A stretch of DNA of 64,000 nucleotides from Stutzerimonas stutzeri RCH2 (GCF_000327065.1 NC_019936.1:434001-498000), one strand, 5' to 3'; numbered from the stretch's first letter, positions 39,192-49,178 are shown. A program made the numbers and translations. Notes: a model not told the origin generated them from the sequence alone.

Positions 39192-42100
39192 ATGTCTGAA
39201 GACATCAAGAATACCGCGATCACCGCCGCAGGTTACATTTATCAGAACCGTCAAGGCCTCAGGGTTCTTTGCGATTGGCTTGACGCACCGGCTCGCTATA
39301 CCCGGGTGAGGTTTGAGTGTGACGACGAGGCTGTCGCGCCGACAGGGCTGGATGACATCGTTGTCGAGCGTGCAGATAGCCTGCTTGATCTCCAGCAGGT
39401 CAAGTTCACCCCTGATCCAAACGCGCATCCGCTCTGCTGGGATTGGATGCTGGAAAAGACTGGCAAGACAGCGCGATCGAGGTCGATGTTGCGCAAGTGG
39501 TTCGATGCTTTCAAGGCGTTGGAACCGGCGCGTACGGGCTTATTTTCGTTGACGACCAATCGCCGGCCGGATGCCGATATCGAAGCTTGCCTCAGCGGCG
39601 GCAAGATCTCCTTTGCCAGGATCCCCGAGCCCAGGCGCTCTGAGGTCATCGCGGAACTTGGTGGCGAGCAAGACTGCGAGGCGTTTTTTAGCCAGCTGCA
39701 CATTTTTCACAGTGACAAGGGGTTCGACACGCTGGAGCAAGAGGTCGATGCGCGACTTCGCAAACACGGCACTCCTGAGGGTATTGCTAACCTCAAGTAC
39801 GTAGCTTTGAACTGGGCGACGCGGAAAAACTTCCCACCCCCTGACGGTTGGATCACGCTGGAGCAGGTTCGCACCATCCTGCGCTCGACACCAGCGGCGC
39901 CTTTGCCAGAGGACTTCGTTGTCCCACTGGGCTACGAGGTGCCTGATGAGACGTTCCATTCGGAGTTTGCCCGTGACACCGTCAATGCTACTGGTGGGGC
40001 GATCGTGCTCACTGGGCCGCCGGGTCGTGGAAAAAGTACCTATCTGAGCGCGTTGTGCGACACGCTCGCTGAGCGGGGCATCCCTACCGTCCGGCATCAT
40101 TACTTCCTCTCGACGACGGAGCGAGGGCGAGACCGGGTGAACAGCTATGTAGTCGAGCAGTCCATCGAGGCGCAAGTCAAACGGTTTCATCCGGATGTTC
40201 AGGTGCCGGTGGGCGACCTGCGCTCGCTACTTGAAGCGTGTGCTTCTCACTACAAGCAACTGGCCAAGCCGTTCGTTCTTGTCTTGGACGGGCTGGACCA
40301 CGTCTGGCGCATTAACGCCGAGGACAAGCGGCCGCTGGACGATGTGTTTGCCCAGGTGATCCCATGCCCGGACAACATGGTGCTGCTCGTCGGCACCCAG
40401 CCAGTGGACGACGTCCAGTTACCGACGGACCTGCTTGCTGTCGCGCCTAAAGCGGAGTGGCGTACGCTGCCAGCGATGTCTGAAAACGCAGTCCTGTCCT
40501 ATTTGCGCAAGGCATTTCAGGAAGGCAGATTTACGACTGGATTCGAGGGCGAGGATGGAGTTGAAAGGCAACTGCAGGAGACTGCGACCGCGCTTCGTAC
40601 GCAGACCAATGGTCATCCTCTGCATGTCATCTATGCCGTTGCGGAGCTTGAACATACCAGTCGCAGTTTGTCGAGGTGGGACGTCGAGCAGCTGAAGGGG
40701 GACTTAAGTAGGGAGGCACAGTTCTACTACGCATCGCTTTGGCAAAGCCTCCCTCCAAGCCTCAAGGACACATTGCGGCTCGTATGCGCCTTCTCGTTCT
40801 TCTGGCCTAGATCTGCATTCGGGGAGATCGCCACAAAAGTCGGCACGGCGGAGCCGGAGGTCGCAAAAGTTGAGCATCTGCTTCACTCCTCGGCGGCTGG
40901 CCTGAAGGTTTTCCACGAGAGCCTTGCAGTCTTCGTGCGCGCAACCCCAGGCTACGTCGACCGCATTGAGGAGCTGATGCCAGCAGTAGCAAGTTGGTTG
41001 GAGAGCTCAGCGCCCACCTCGCTACGCGTGAACTGGCTCTGGACGGTTCAGGCGAGATTGGGTGACCCCAAGAACCTTATCGCCGGTCTCACCCGCGACT
41101 GGATCATGCTCCGCCTGGAAGAGGGATACCCGGAGTCGCTTTTTGACACGCTGCTATCAGACGCGCTGGTTGCAGCGCTGGATACCAAAGAGTTTGCTGA
41201 AGCCTATCGGCTCCAGCATTTAAAGGGGCGGATGGTCGGTGGGAGCCGATACCAGATGCAGAGCGACGACATGGCCAGGCTGATCTCGTTCACCTTCTTC
41301 CTCACCACAGAGGAGAGTGTCGTGCGTGAGGCTCTAGCCTCTAGACACGAGATGGACATCCTCCAGCTCGCCGCGCTTGGGTTGGCCCTGCGTACACGGG
41401 GCGATGAGATTGTGGCTGAAATGTGTGGTGAAGAGGCGCTTCGTCGGTTCAGGGGGCTTAGTCGTTTCTCCAGCAGGTACTCGTCGAGTGCTGGCTCTGA
41501 TGAGTTCCAGTTCCTGGTCGACGCATTTGCACGGCTTGGCGTCATCGGTGCGACACCAACAGCGCTAGCTCAGCTGGTTTCCGAAAACGGGGCGGCCGTT
41601 TGGCTGCCAAGAGTCCAGATATTGGTTGAGGAAGGTAATTTAGACGACTTGATGGAGGTCGCTGCTTCGCTTGCTGCTGGTAGGAGCAAGAACCTCATCA
41701 GTGACGCGTGCGTTCGCGCGGCAGCGACCGCTGGAGTGAGCATCACCGAGCGCGATGACTTCAGCGCGCTTGCCCGAACGCCCCTCGTCGCTGCCGTAGA
41801 GGCAGCTTGTAAGAGGGTTTCCAAGCCCATGAACGAGCCTATCCCCATTGAGTGGCTCAATGGTAACTACTACGAGCGCAAAGAAGATCTGGCTACACTC
41901 GCGCACCACTGGTTCTTTAGCGCCGTTCATCTGAGCCTGTCTATGGCTGTAGAAGGGCAGACCGCCTTCGAGTTCGTGCGAGCTCCCTCCTACAAAGACA
42001 AGGCGAACATCACCGACTTTCTCAACGCACTCTCTGCGGCCGGTGCACAGGTTGCGCACCAATGGTGGCAGGGGGAGTTCATAGACTTCCATGAGCTGTT

Positions 42101-43613
42101 CGCGTTACTCCAGACAGTGGAGTTCAGGCGTTTCAGGCAAAACCATGACGAGAGCTCTGCAGCCGAGGACTTCCGGAGCGCACTGCATCGAATTGCCTGC
42201 GACATTCGTGTAGGGAGCATCCTGCAGGGGCACTTCGACGATGTGCCCCTGACCAAGGAAACTATGGAGGCGGCCGGGCAGTACGTTTGGTTTGACAGTG
42301 AGTCCTTCCGCACTCAGTACGCGTCCGGATTGCTGGCGAGGATGGGCGATGATGCGGCGGCGGCGTTCGTTGAGTCCCAGCGTATCCTGCTTGATGCAGA
42401 GATCTGCCGTGAAACCAGCGTACATCTTCAGACACCGCTCCAGCTTTGTTCCATTGCGCTAGCCCATGGGTTGAGCGCCAGTGCTCGCGAGTTGTGTAAG
42501 CAGACCTGGGAGCTGAGTACTGGCTATGCGCATCGTAAAGACCCTACGCTGAACAACACGGTCGACGCCATCGGCTACCTAGTTGATGTCGCACCGAACG
42601 ACTCCCGTCGATTGCTCGGCCGTATTGCGCCGCAGGTGCACCACGTCCTGGACTACACCGACGGGAAGGGCACCAGACATGTTCTGGCGGCCGCCGATCG
42701 GCTGCTTGCGAAGTTGAAGCCGTCTGCTCTGGTAATCAAGTACGAGGAGCACATACACGCAGGCGACTGGTCGCAAGCAGAGGACAGTCTGCGGGAATAC
42801 GTGGTGCAAGGCATCGAGGACGGTTGGCCTCTGGACGCGTTGATGCGAACCGCACTACATCCTGAGATTCATGACGTGCTGAGTAAACTTGCACTCGAAG
42901 GTAACTCAAGGGCTGCAGAGCGGCTTGGCGTCCTTCGGGAGCACGTCGGTTGGGACATCGGTTTGCTGCAGAGACCGGAGTATCCCGGCAGTAGTAGCGA
43001 GAGCAAACCTTACACGGGAGATGTAACGGACTTTGCACCGGAACAACTCAGCGACCTGCTCGACAGTTTATCGGCCAGCCACAGCGAGCAAGAGAAACTC
43101 CTTCGCGACTGGTATCAGCACTGGGATAAAGCGGGGCAAGGAAAGCGACTGCTCTCGGCGCTCGACGGCTTGCTTCTGTCAGAAAAGGGCTGGCCCAGCG
43201 GAGTCTTGGTGCTGTCTGACCTGGCCTTTCAGACGAGGCGCAAACTAAGTGGCGTGAAGGCAGCATGGAAGTACCTTGTCCAGGCGCATATCCGAAACGG
43301 TGCCTGGGTCGGGTTTGCGGAGAAAGAAGAGAAGACCCTCAGCAGACTCGATTTAGTCGTCAAGCATTATCCGCAGCGCTGTGACGAGTTTGTGGCTGCG
43401 ACAACCTACGCCATGTTCGGCGATCCTGAACCGCCACGTGTGGCGCCCACGGAAGTTATGGTCTACTTCTATGCGCGACAAAATAGGATCGCTGAGGCAG
43501 TGAAGTTCGCGGAGACGATGGTCAATTGCGTTATTGAAGACACCCGTACCCTGCCGTTGGAGCGGCCTCGCTGGGCGGCTGAGTTGGTATCTTCTGAGAT
43601 AGCGGAGGCTTGA
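39192..43613 (+). CDS. Large STAND-type NTPase with N-terminal Cap4/DUF4297-like nuclease
   Basis: The protein has 1473 residues. The N-terminal 100 residues match the DUF4297/Cap4 nuclease pattern: GYIYQ (14-18), Glu42 in RFECDD, Asp54-Asp55 in GLDDIVVE and Gln69-Val-Lys71, a PD-(D/E)xK-type site. Next is a NACHT/STAND ATPase with Walker A GPPGRGKST (275-283) and Walker B LVLDGLDHVW (363-372). Residues about 560-1473 are a long helical-repeat sensor region. This layout is that of Avs-type anti-phage proteins, in which ligand binding to the repeats triggers oligomerisation and DNA cleavage. I cannot place it in a named Avs type. The next gene starts within its stop codon. No membrane segment is seen. 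Confidence 0.82.
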   Translation: MSEDIKNTAITAAGYIYQNRQGLRVLCDWLDAPARYTRVRFECDDEAVAPTGLDDIVVERADSLLDLQQVKFTPDPNAHPLCWDWMLEKTGKTARSRSMLRKWFDAFKALEPARTGLFSLTTNRRPDADIEACLSGGKISFARIPEPRRSEVIAELGGEQDCEAFFSQLHIFHSDKGFDTLEQEVDARLRKHGTPEGIANLKYVALNWATRKNFPPPDGWITLEQVRTILRSTPAAPLPEDFVVPLGYEVPDETFHSEFARDTVNATGGAIVLTGPPGRGKSTYLSALCDTLAERGIPTVRHHYFLSTTERGRDRVNSYVVEQSIEAQVKRFHPDVQVPVGDLRSLLEACASHYKQLAKPFVLVLDGLDHVWRINAEDKRPLDDVFAQVIPCPDNMVLLVGTQPVDDVQLPTDLLAVAPKAEWRTLPAMSENAVLSYLRKAFQEGRFTTGFEGEDGVERQLQETATALRTQTNGHPLHVIYAVAELEHTSRSLSRWDVEQLKGDLSREAQFYYASLWQSLPPSLKDTLRLVCAFSFFWPRSAFGEIATKVGTAEPEVAKVEHLLHSSAAGLKVFHESLAVFVRATPGYVDRIEELMPAVASWLESSAPTSLRVNWLWTVQARLGDPKNLIAGLTRDWIMLRLEEGYPESLFDTLLSDALVAALDTKEFAEAYRLQHLKGRMVGGSRYQMQSDDMARLISFTFFLTTEESVVREALASRHEMDILQLAALGLALRTRGDEIVAEMCGEEALRRFRGLSRFSSRYSSSAGSDEFQFLVDAFARLGVIGATPTALAQLVSENGAAVWLPRVQILVEEGNLDDLMEVAASLAAGRSKNLISDACVRAAATAGVSITERDDFSALARTPLVAAVEAACKRVSKPMNEPIPIEWLNGNYYERKEDLATLAHHWFFSAVHLSLSMAVEGQTAFEFVRAPSYKDKANITDFLNALSAAGAQVAHQWWQGEFIDFHELFALLQTVEFRRFRQNHDESSAAEDFRSALHRIACDIRVGSILQGHFDDVPLTKETMEAAGQYVWFDSESFRTQYASGLLARMGDDAAAAFVESQRILLDAEICRETSVHLQTPLQLCSIALAHGLSASARELCKQTWELSTGYAHRKDPTLNNTVDAIGYLVDVAPNDSRRLLGRIAPQVHHVLDYTDGKGTRHVLAAADRLLAKLKPSALVIKYEEHIHAGDWSQAEDSLREYVVQGIEDGWPLDALMRTALHPEIHDVLSKLALEGNSRAAERLGVLREHVGWDIGLLQRPEYPGSSSESKPYTGDVTDFAPEQLSDLLDSLSASHSEQEKLLRDWYQHWDKAGQGKRLLSALDGLLLSEKGWPSGVLVLSDLAFQTRRKLSGVKAAWKYLVQAHIRNGAWVGFAEKEEKTLSRLDLVVKHYPQRCDEFVAATTYAMFGDPEPPRVAPTEVMVYFYARQNRIAEAVKFAETMVNCVIEDTRTLPLERPRWAAELVSSEIAEA

Positions 43614-45055
43614 TGGACGAGCTTCGCATCCTCGTTGCTCGGCTTGGTTGGCCGTCAACGTCTACAAGGTGGTGGGCCATGCAGGAGCTGGCAGCTAGGC
43701 TGGGGGAGCCAGGTTCGAAGGCTGAGACCGAGTCCGTGCTTCTCCAAATGCTGAGCTCACGCCAGCTTGAGGCCGAAGTGGTCGAGATCCTGTGTATCTT
43801 CTGGATGGCGGTAAGAGCATGCGGCTACTCCCCCACTTCCAAGCTGGCTGAGAGCACTTCGAGGTCATCCATCCTTTCGGACCTCGTTCTGGAAAGCTGT
43901 GGTCTGTTGCCAGAGGGCGACGACGAAGCGCTGGAGGAGGTTCCCGAGGAGTTCGAGATACCCCAGGACTTTGACGGCGTGCAGGGCTCAGATTTGCCTC
44001 GGATCTTCCGAACTTCCTTGGGAAAGCTTGAGAGTCATACTGGGCTGCCGTTCGTCCGGCAGATGGCCTTTGAGTGGACGGCGAACCGCACCGCCTACCC
44101 AGACGCTCCGTTCCAAGGAGACCCCTGGCACTTCCTGAGGCCCATGGGCGAAGGTTTTGTCGGACAGCTATCCTCGCGGGCTGCTCTTCGCGCCATCTCC
44201 GCCTACCTTCGCACGCTGGCGGTTGCCGAAGATTTGTGGGGTATGCCAACGGATCTGGCGGAAGAAAGGGCTCTCTTGGCTTTACCTGTTCATCCGACCT
44301 TAGCCTTCCTCCGACCACTACGCCCTGTTTGGTTCCCTGCAACAACCGACTTCGACGGTGACACCGAGGCAATCGAAGCCTCCCTGCGAGCTCTGATTAG
44401 TCGCGTAGAGGCAGCGCGACCAAGTGACGAACTGATCGCGTTCAGTTCGCCAATCGTGATGTCGATCGAGAGGTGTGTGGAGGTCTCGATCGTTCGCTGG
44501 TCACAAGCGGCGGGCAGCGAGATCGCTGATGTGGATTTGGCTGTACATTTGGAGAACATCTGGTCCAGCGGGCGGATGCTTCGCAGTGCGGCGCCTGAGC
44601 CTCTGAGCACGACGACTCTTTTGATACCCCCCCATCTTGGCAGCCTAATAGATGGAAAGTGCAAGGCCTGGCCGCTTGCCGCGCCGCTCGATCTCGACCG
44701 CATAGGCTATCTTCAACACGATTTGTATCCGGGGCGGCTATTCCTTCCAACGCTCCCTGGCTGCGACCAGGCCGAGTTCACCCCTTGTGGTGGGCAGTTG
44801 GAGGTCAAGGTGGGCGAGCAGGTCATCGCTGATCTCTGTTACTGGAATGCGGGCTGGGGACCCGCACGCCCCATGCAGTTCGAAGGCAACTGTGGTGCCG
44901 CACTCATTTCAAGAGGTACGAGCTATCGGGAAGCGGGGGGCTCAACGGAAGGGGCGGTTCGCTCGTTCTATCTTTGGCAGGTGCGAACACTGCACCGAGA
45001 CAACACCTTTGACAGGTTTAACCAAGCGCTGGCTATGGGCGCTATGTTCGTCTAG
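43613..45055 (+). CDS. Partner protein of the nuclease-STAND gene, unknown fold
   Basis: The protein of 480 residues starts MDELRILVARLGWPSTSTRW. Its ATG shares one base with the previous stop (TGATG), with GGAGG ahead, so it is translationally coupled. The first 70 residues look like HEAT-type helices (WWAMQELAARLGEPGSKAE). An acidic stretch at about 105-130 follows, and the rest is mixed alpha/beta with no catalytic motif I recognise. Coupling implies stoichiometric production with the STAND protein. It could be a regulator, a sensor subunit or an immunity factor. Confidence 0.75.
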   Translation: MDELRILVARLGWPSTSTRWWAMQELAARLGEPGSKAETESVLLQMLSSRQLEAEVVEILCIFWMAVRACGYSPTSKLAESTSRSSILSDLVLESCGLLPEGDDEALEEVPEEFEIPQDFDGVQGSDLPRIFRTSLGKLESHTGLPFVRQMAFEWTANRTAYPDAPFQGDPWHFLRPMGEGFVGQLSSRAALRAISAYLRTLAVAEDLWGMPTDLAEERALLALPVHPTLAFLRPLRPVWFPATTDFDGDTEAIEASLRALISRVEAARPSDELIAFSSPIVMSIERCVEVSIVRWSQAAGSEIADVDLAVHLENIWSSGRMLRSAAPEPLSTTTLLIPPHLGSLIDGKCKAWPLAAPLDLDRIGYLQHDLYPGRLFLPTLPGCDQAEFTPCGGQLEVKVGEQVIADLCYWNAGWGPARPMQFEGNCGAALISRGTSYREAGGSTEGAVRSFYLWQVRTLHRDNTFDRFNQALAMGAMFV

Positions 45056-45243
45056 TTAGTCCCAAATCACTGTTGATGGCCGTTTATGGCTCGGGCTGTG
45101 TAAAAACCTCTGAGTTTTGCCGCTGGTTCGGAATCCCGAAGGGCCGTATTTGAGGCGCACGTAATCCCATCGAGCAAAGCTCCTGAAGGCATATCGTGTA
45201 CCAGATGAACGAAGGCGTGCATGTACCCTGATTGGAGGCTTCG

Positions 45244-45558
45244 ATGAAGATCACAGCTATGGAACAGAGCAAATCGGTCAGTGATGTCCTGTGCGACATC
45301 TGCGGCGATAGCACGCGCGTTGAAGGGCAAGGATTGCAATTTGGCACTCTTCGCGCCAGTTGGGGCTATGGCTCGGCTCATGATGGCGAGCGCTATGAGG
45401 TCCATCTGTGCGAGTCCTGTTTTTTCAGAACGCTTTTAGGTCTCAGACGTGAGCGGATGGTGAACTTCATGTTCAGTGATGAAGACCAAGATCTCAGCGA
45501 CTTTGGGCGCGTTGCTCACGATGATTTTTTCAATGAGGGTGGTAGCTCGGCCACCTAA
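45244..45558 (+). CDS. Small zinc-ribbon-like protein
   Basis: The protein of 104 residues starts MKITAMEQSKSVSDVLCDIC. Two cysteine pairs, CDIC (about 17-20) and CESC (about 57-60), suggest one bound zinc. The stretch between, GLQFGTLRASWGYGSAHDGE, is aromatic and glycine rich. GGAGG lies six bases before the start. I do not recognise a function; similar small ribbon proteins occur among accessory genes. It faces the S8 peptidase gene. Confidence 0.7.
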   Translation: MKITAMEQSKSVSDVLCDICGDSTRVEGQGLQFGTLRASWGYGSAHDGERYEVHLCESCFFRTLLGLRRERMVNFMFSDEDQDLSDFGRVAHDDFFNEGGSSAT

Positions 45559-45736
45559 TTCCCGGCTGTGGCAGCACCCAAGTCTAGCCTGCATCTCATC
45601 TTTAATTGTGAGATCAACGTCAGCTGAGGCGACGTGATCCCCTGCGCGGAGAGCACTAAACCAAACACGTCGAGGATGCATTGCCTGCTTAAATGGCTGA
45701 GTCCGTAGGGTACTTGCAATAGCAGGCGAATATTGA

Positions 45737-48166
45737 CTACCCGCGACTCTGTAGCCGAGCAGCCTGTTGAGCCTTTTGCTGTTCCCTTGCCACAGCCTGC
45801 TGCGCTATCCGCTCCTGAATCTGGGTGTAGAGCTGAGCATGCTCATTGTCCCGATCAGCTACAGTGACCACCAGAGAATAGGGCTCCTTCTCTGCTGCAG
45901 AGGGGTTCCAGTCACGGTCTTGCCTGACCACGACCAAAAACCACTTTTCACCCGGTTTACACTGCCGAAGCGTCCAGCGTGAAGACTGGACCGTACCGCG
46001 GTTTCTCAGCTGGGCCGAGATGTCGCGATTGCTGGACTTGGCCTCCTTGAGCACCTCCGTCTCAGCCTTGAGTTCCTTGCTAAAGTGCTTCTGAACTTCG
46101 TCTAGCGAAGTGCCTACAGCCAAGCGATAGTTGATCTGAGTGGCCAAGTAATCAATTCTGGTAGTTCGGACTACTGGCGAGTAAGCCAATGTTATCGAGA
46201 GCTCACGTGTCCCACGAGCGGAACGCAGGTAGTCGTCCGGCAAAGGCAGCTCAAAGAACTGGCATCCGTCGTTTTCAATAGTCTCCTCCGACATCAGAAC
46301 TACGACGTTATTGGAAGATCTGAAGAGGTCGGCCTCACTCACTACGCCATAGCCAGCGACATCTCTCGCCACATCACGCTTCCGAGTGGCTTTAGCCTCC
46401 TTGTAGCCCTTTCTGAACTCATTAGAAAACGTGGAAATAACCTCACCTGGAAGGTAGGCCTGATTGACCAGCATCGCGCGAAGCATATTCGCTGACGCAG
46501 TTGGATATTCATTCAGCAAGCGCCCGGCCAAATGAGTGATGTATGGTGCCGCGAAGCTCGTTCCGCTAACTTCTTTGAAGATGGTGTTGCCTGCCCACTG
46601 ATGGTTAAGCGTAAGTACACCCAGCCCCCGCATGTGCGGCGACCACTGAGCATTGGCCTGCCTCATGGGGCTGGCAAGGTTACCACCCGCCGCAACAAGC
46701 TCGGGCTTGAGCGCACCCTTAACCGAGGGGCCATGCCGAGTGAAAGGTGATGGTTGGTTTTCCGAGGCAGGCGAGAGCTGACTGATATCTGGATATTTCT
46801 GGCTGTCAAAAGTGGCGTTGTGCCGGGAGATGCTTCCCACCGTCAGCACCATCATTGCGGGTGCCGGATCGATGATTGCGCTTTGTTCTGCGACAAGATA
46901 TTCGGGGTACTCGTCACGCCAGCTGTTTACCGGAACTGGAGGTTCTTCAGAGCCGCGGAAGTTACCCGTAGAGACCACAAACAAAATGTTATGCCGCCTT
47001 GAGAGGACGTCCAGGATGTAGGCGAGCCCCCTGACATGAGCTCCATCGTACGGAGCATTATTGTTACCCAGGGAGAGATTGAAGATCCGACATCCAAGCT
47101 CGACGAAGTACTCAACCGCTTTCGTCAGTGATGCCTCAAGCGAGAGCTCGTCATAGATCGCATCGCCAGTATGCGGACACTTCTTCATCACCTTCCCATT
47201 GAAAATCCAGAGCTCCGGGCGCCAGAAATTTGAGTTGTTGCAGGCCTCTACGTCGCCATACAGGGCCACACCGGCTACAGCAGTACCATGTCCCGCCTGG
47301 TCATCGTCTCCTTCCTCATCCACAAAGGAGGCGCTTTCAGCCATCGCAGGTTTCAAGAGGGGGTGGTTCCCGTTGATACCACTGTCCAGAATGCAGACCC
47401 GTGCCGCATCTGCGGCCGGTGCAGGTATGTTTCGAGGTAGCTCGTTGATATCCCGATTCAGCTGCTGAATGCTGATTCCGGTGGCGGGAATGAGATCAAC
47501 AAGCCGGACATCGCGGTGGTTCAGCAGTAGCTGTGCTTGTTCGGGCGTCACCTCAACCCGGTACATGAGCAAGCTGTCCAGATTCAGCTTGTCGAGCCTT
47601 TTAATGCGCTCCCCTGAGAGCCAGGCCTCGAAAGCATTTGTGAGTAGGATTCGCTTCGGGTGGCTCGCTACATAGACAGGCCATAGTTCGACATCAAGCT
47701 TGAAGGTGGGGGTGTCCGGAATCCCGATATGGGTGATCGCCCAGCTCTTCCGATCCTCCGCAGACCATGTCTCCACCCCTGCGATAGCCTCCAGAATCTG
47801 GCCATAGGTCAAGGCGTCGTCCATAACACCCAGCTTCGTCAGATGGTCAGCGAACTTGGCCAAACCTTCTTCTGTCGCGAAAACAACGCAAAGCTGTTTA
47901 TCCTCCTGGCTGACGAACTCCAAGCCATGGACATCAAGGTTTGAGAAGTTGAGAGTGCCGTCGTATTTCAGTTTGAGGACGTAGGGAGAGTTAGCTGTCG
48001 AGCCGATCTGCTTTTTGGCTTGCCCTTCAGCCGTAAGAAAGTAAGCATTGAGTTTCTGGCCATGCCCTCGACGATCTTCACGTTTGGTGAAGGGAGGGGG
48101 ATTCTTGGTCCGGCGTGAGTTATCCAGAACTTCCCGTGCAATGTTCAGATGCTTGTAGGTAGCCAC
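45737..48166 (-). CDS. Subtilisin-like S8 peptidase, IetS-like
   Basis: The protein of 809 residues has the S8 catalytic triad in order: Asp in VCILDSGINGNHPLL (about residue 262), His in QAGHGTAVAGVALYG (about 293) and Ser in SGTSFAAPYITHLAG (about 542). No signal peptide is present, so it is cytoplasmic, unlike most secreted subtilases. The N-terminal 240 residues are of unknown fold. The tail is charged and Gln-rich. It starts at GTG with AGGAAG ahead and follows the AAA ATPase gene after 25 bases. The pair matches IetAS, first seen in plasmid incompatibility and later shown to defend against phage. Confidence 0.85.
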   Translation of the reverse strand: MATYKHLNIAREVLDNSRRTKNPPPFTKREDRRGHGQKLNAYFLTAEGQAKKQIGSTANSPYVLKLKYDGTLNFSNLDVHGLEFVSQEDKQLCVVFATEEGLAKFADHLTKLGVMDDALTYGQILEAIAGVETWSAEDRKSWAITHIGIPDTPTFKLDVELWPVYVASHPKRILLTNAFEAWLSGERIKRLDKLNLDSLLMYRVEVTPEQAQLLLNHRDVRLVDLIPATGISIQQLNRDINELPRNIPAPAADAARVCILDSGINGNHPLLKPAMAESASFVDEEGDDDQAGHGTAVAGVALYGDVEACNNSNFWRPELWIFNGKVMKKCPHTGDAIYDELSLEASLTKAVEYFVELGCRIFNLSLGNNNAPYDGAHVRGLAYILDVLSRRHNILFVVSTGNFRGSEEPPVPVNSWRDEYPEYLVAEQSAIIDPAPAMMVLTVGSISRHNATFDSQKYPDISQLSPASENQPSPFTRHGPSVKGALKPELVAAGGNLASPMRQANAQWSPHMRGLGVLTLNHQWAGNTIFKEVSGTSFAAPYITHLAGRLLNEYPTASANMLRAMLVNQAYLPGEVISTFSNEFRKGYKEAKATRKRDVARDVAGYGVVSEADLFRSSNNVVVLMSEETIENDGCQFFELPLPDDYLRSARGTRELSITLAYSPVVRTTRIDYLATQINYRLAVGTSLDEVQKHFSKELKAETEVLKEAKSSNRDISAQLRNRGTVQSSRWTLRQCKPGEKWFLVVVRQDRDWNPSAAEKEPYSLVVTVADRDNEHAQLYTQIQERIAQQAVAREQQKAQQAARLQSRG

Positions 48167-48191
48167 CGCTTCTTCCTTGAATTGTTATGAT

Positions 48192-49178
48192 TCAGGACTT
48201 CCTGAGATCTTCTCTTGCAAGTGCGCTTTTCAGCTCTTTGAGGGTCAGAAACTCTTGCTCCCGCAGGATCATCCGCTTCGCGGCGCGACGTATAACTCGC
48301 TCAACATCAGCTCCGCTCTTGCCCTTAAACTCCGTCAATACTTCCTTGTCGTCAATCTCAAATTGACGCCGGATTCCTCTCAGCTTCAGTGACAAAATAT
48401 CTTTCAGTTGCTTCTCATCCGGGAGCGGAAATTCGATGGATTCATCAAATCGTCGCCAAATGGCAGTGTCCAGAATCTTCTCATGGTTAGTAGCAGCCAA
48501 GATCAAACTGCGACCTTCGTATGAGTCCATCATCTGAAGCACTGCGTTTACTACACGTCGCAGCTCACCATGGTCGCCACTATCGCCGCGCTCTTTACCG
48601 ATTGCATCGAACTCATCGAATAGAACAACAAACGGATGCTGGGCAATAAAATCGAAGACCTTGCGAAGGTTGGCAGCCGTTTCACCAAGGAAAGACGAAA
48701 CCAGCGCATCCAATCGGACAATTGCCAAAGGTCGATCAAGTTCGAACGCTACTACCTCGGCTGCCAGTGTCTTTCCGCAGCCCGGTGGGCCGAAGAAAAT
48801 CACCTTGCCCGCGGGCTTCATACCGTAGCTGCGGAGCACATCAGCACGACGGTTCTCTTCGAGTATCTCCTCTAGTGCAGCAGAGCTGCTGGGAGGGAGA
48901 ATCACTTCATCAAGGGAGCGCTTAGGTGACCTTATGTCAAGCAGCGGTAAACCGCGCTCTTTATCTACGGGAACATCATAGTGAGTGCGTGATGTGCTAC
49001 TAGATGCTTTGAAGTTCAAGTCGCTGCCGTAGAGGATTTGCTCTAGATCATTAGCGAGAAGATGGTGTTGTTTCTGCCGCTCTTCCTCGATAACAGCTTT
49101 AGAGGCAAGGCGAAACGCATCGGTATCACCTGCAGTGCCCGCTTTGAACAACTGGCGAAGAATTTTCCCATTGGCCAT
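48192..49178 (-). CDS. AAA ATPase, IetA-like
   Basis: The protein of 328 residues has Walker A IFFGPPGCGKTLAAEVV (about 130-146), Walker B VVLFDEFDAIGKERG (about 185-199) and sensor 1 ILAATNHEKILD, with arginine finger IWRRFDESIEF. It is a classical AAA unfoldase-type module. The 100-residue N-terminal part may contact the peptidase. I start at ATG 49178, with GAGGG eight bases upstream; the GTG at 49187 is too close to that site. It is the first gene of the two-gene operon. Confidence 0.87.
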   Translation of the reverse strand: MANGKILRQLFKAGTAGDTDAFRLASKAVIEEERQKQHHLLANDLEQILYGSDLNFKASSSTSRTHYDVPVDKERGLPLLDIRSPKRSLDEVILPPSSSAALEEILEENRRADVLRSYGMKPAGKVIFFGPPGCGKTLAAEVVAFELDRPLAIVRLDALVSSFLGETAANLRKVFDFIAQHPFVVLFDEFDAIGKERGDSGDHGELRRVVNAVLQMMDSYEGRSLILAATNHEKILDTAIWRRFDESIEFPLPDEKQLKDILSLKLRGIRRQFEIDDKEVLTEFKGKSGADVERVIRRAAKRMILREQEFLTLKELKSALAREDLRKS

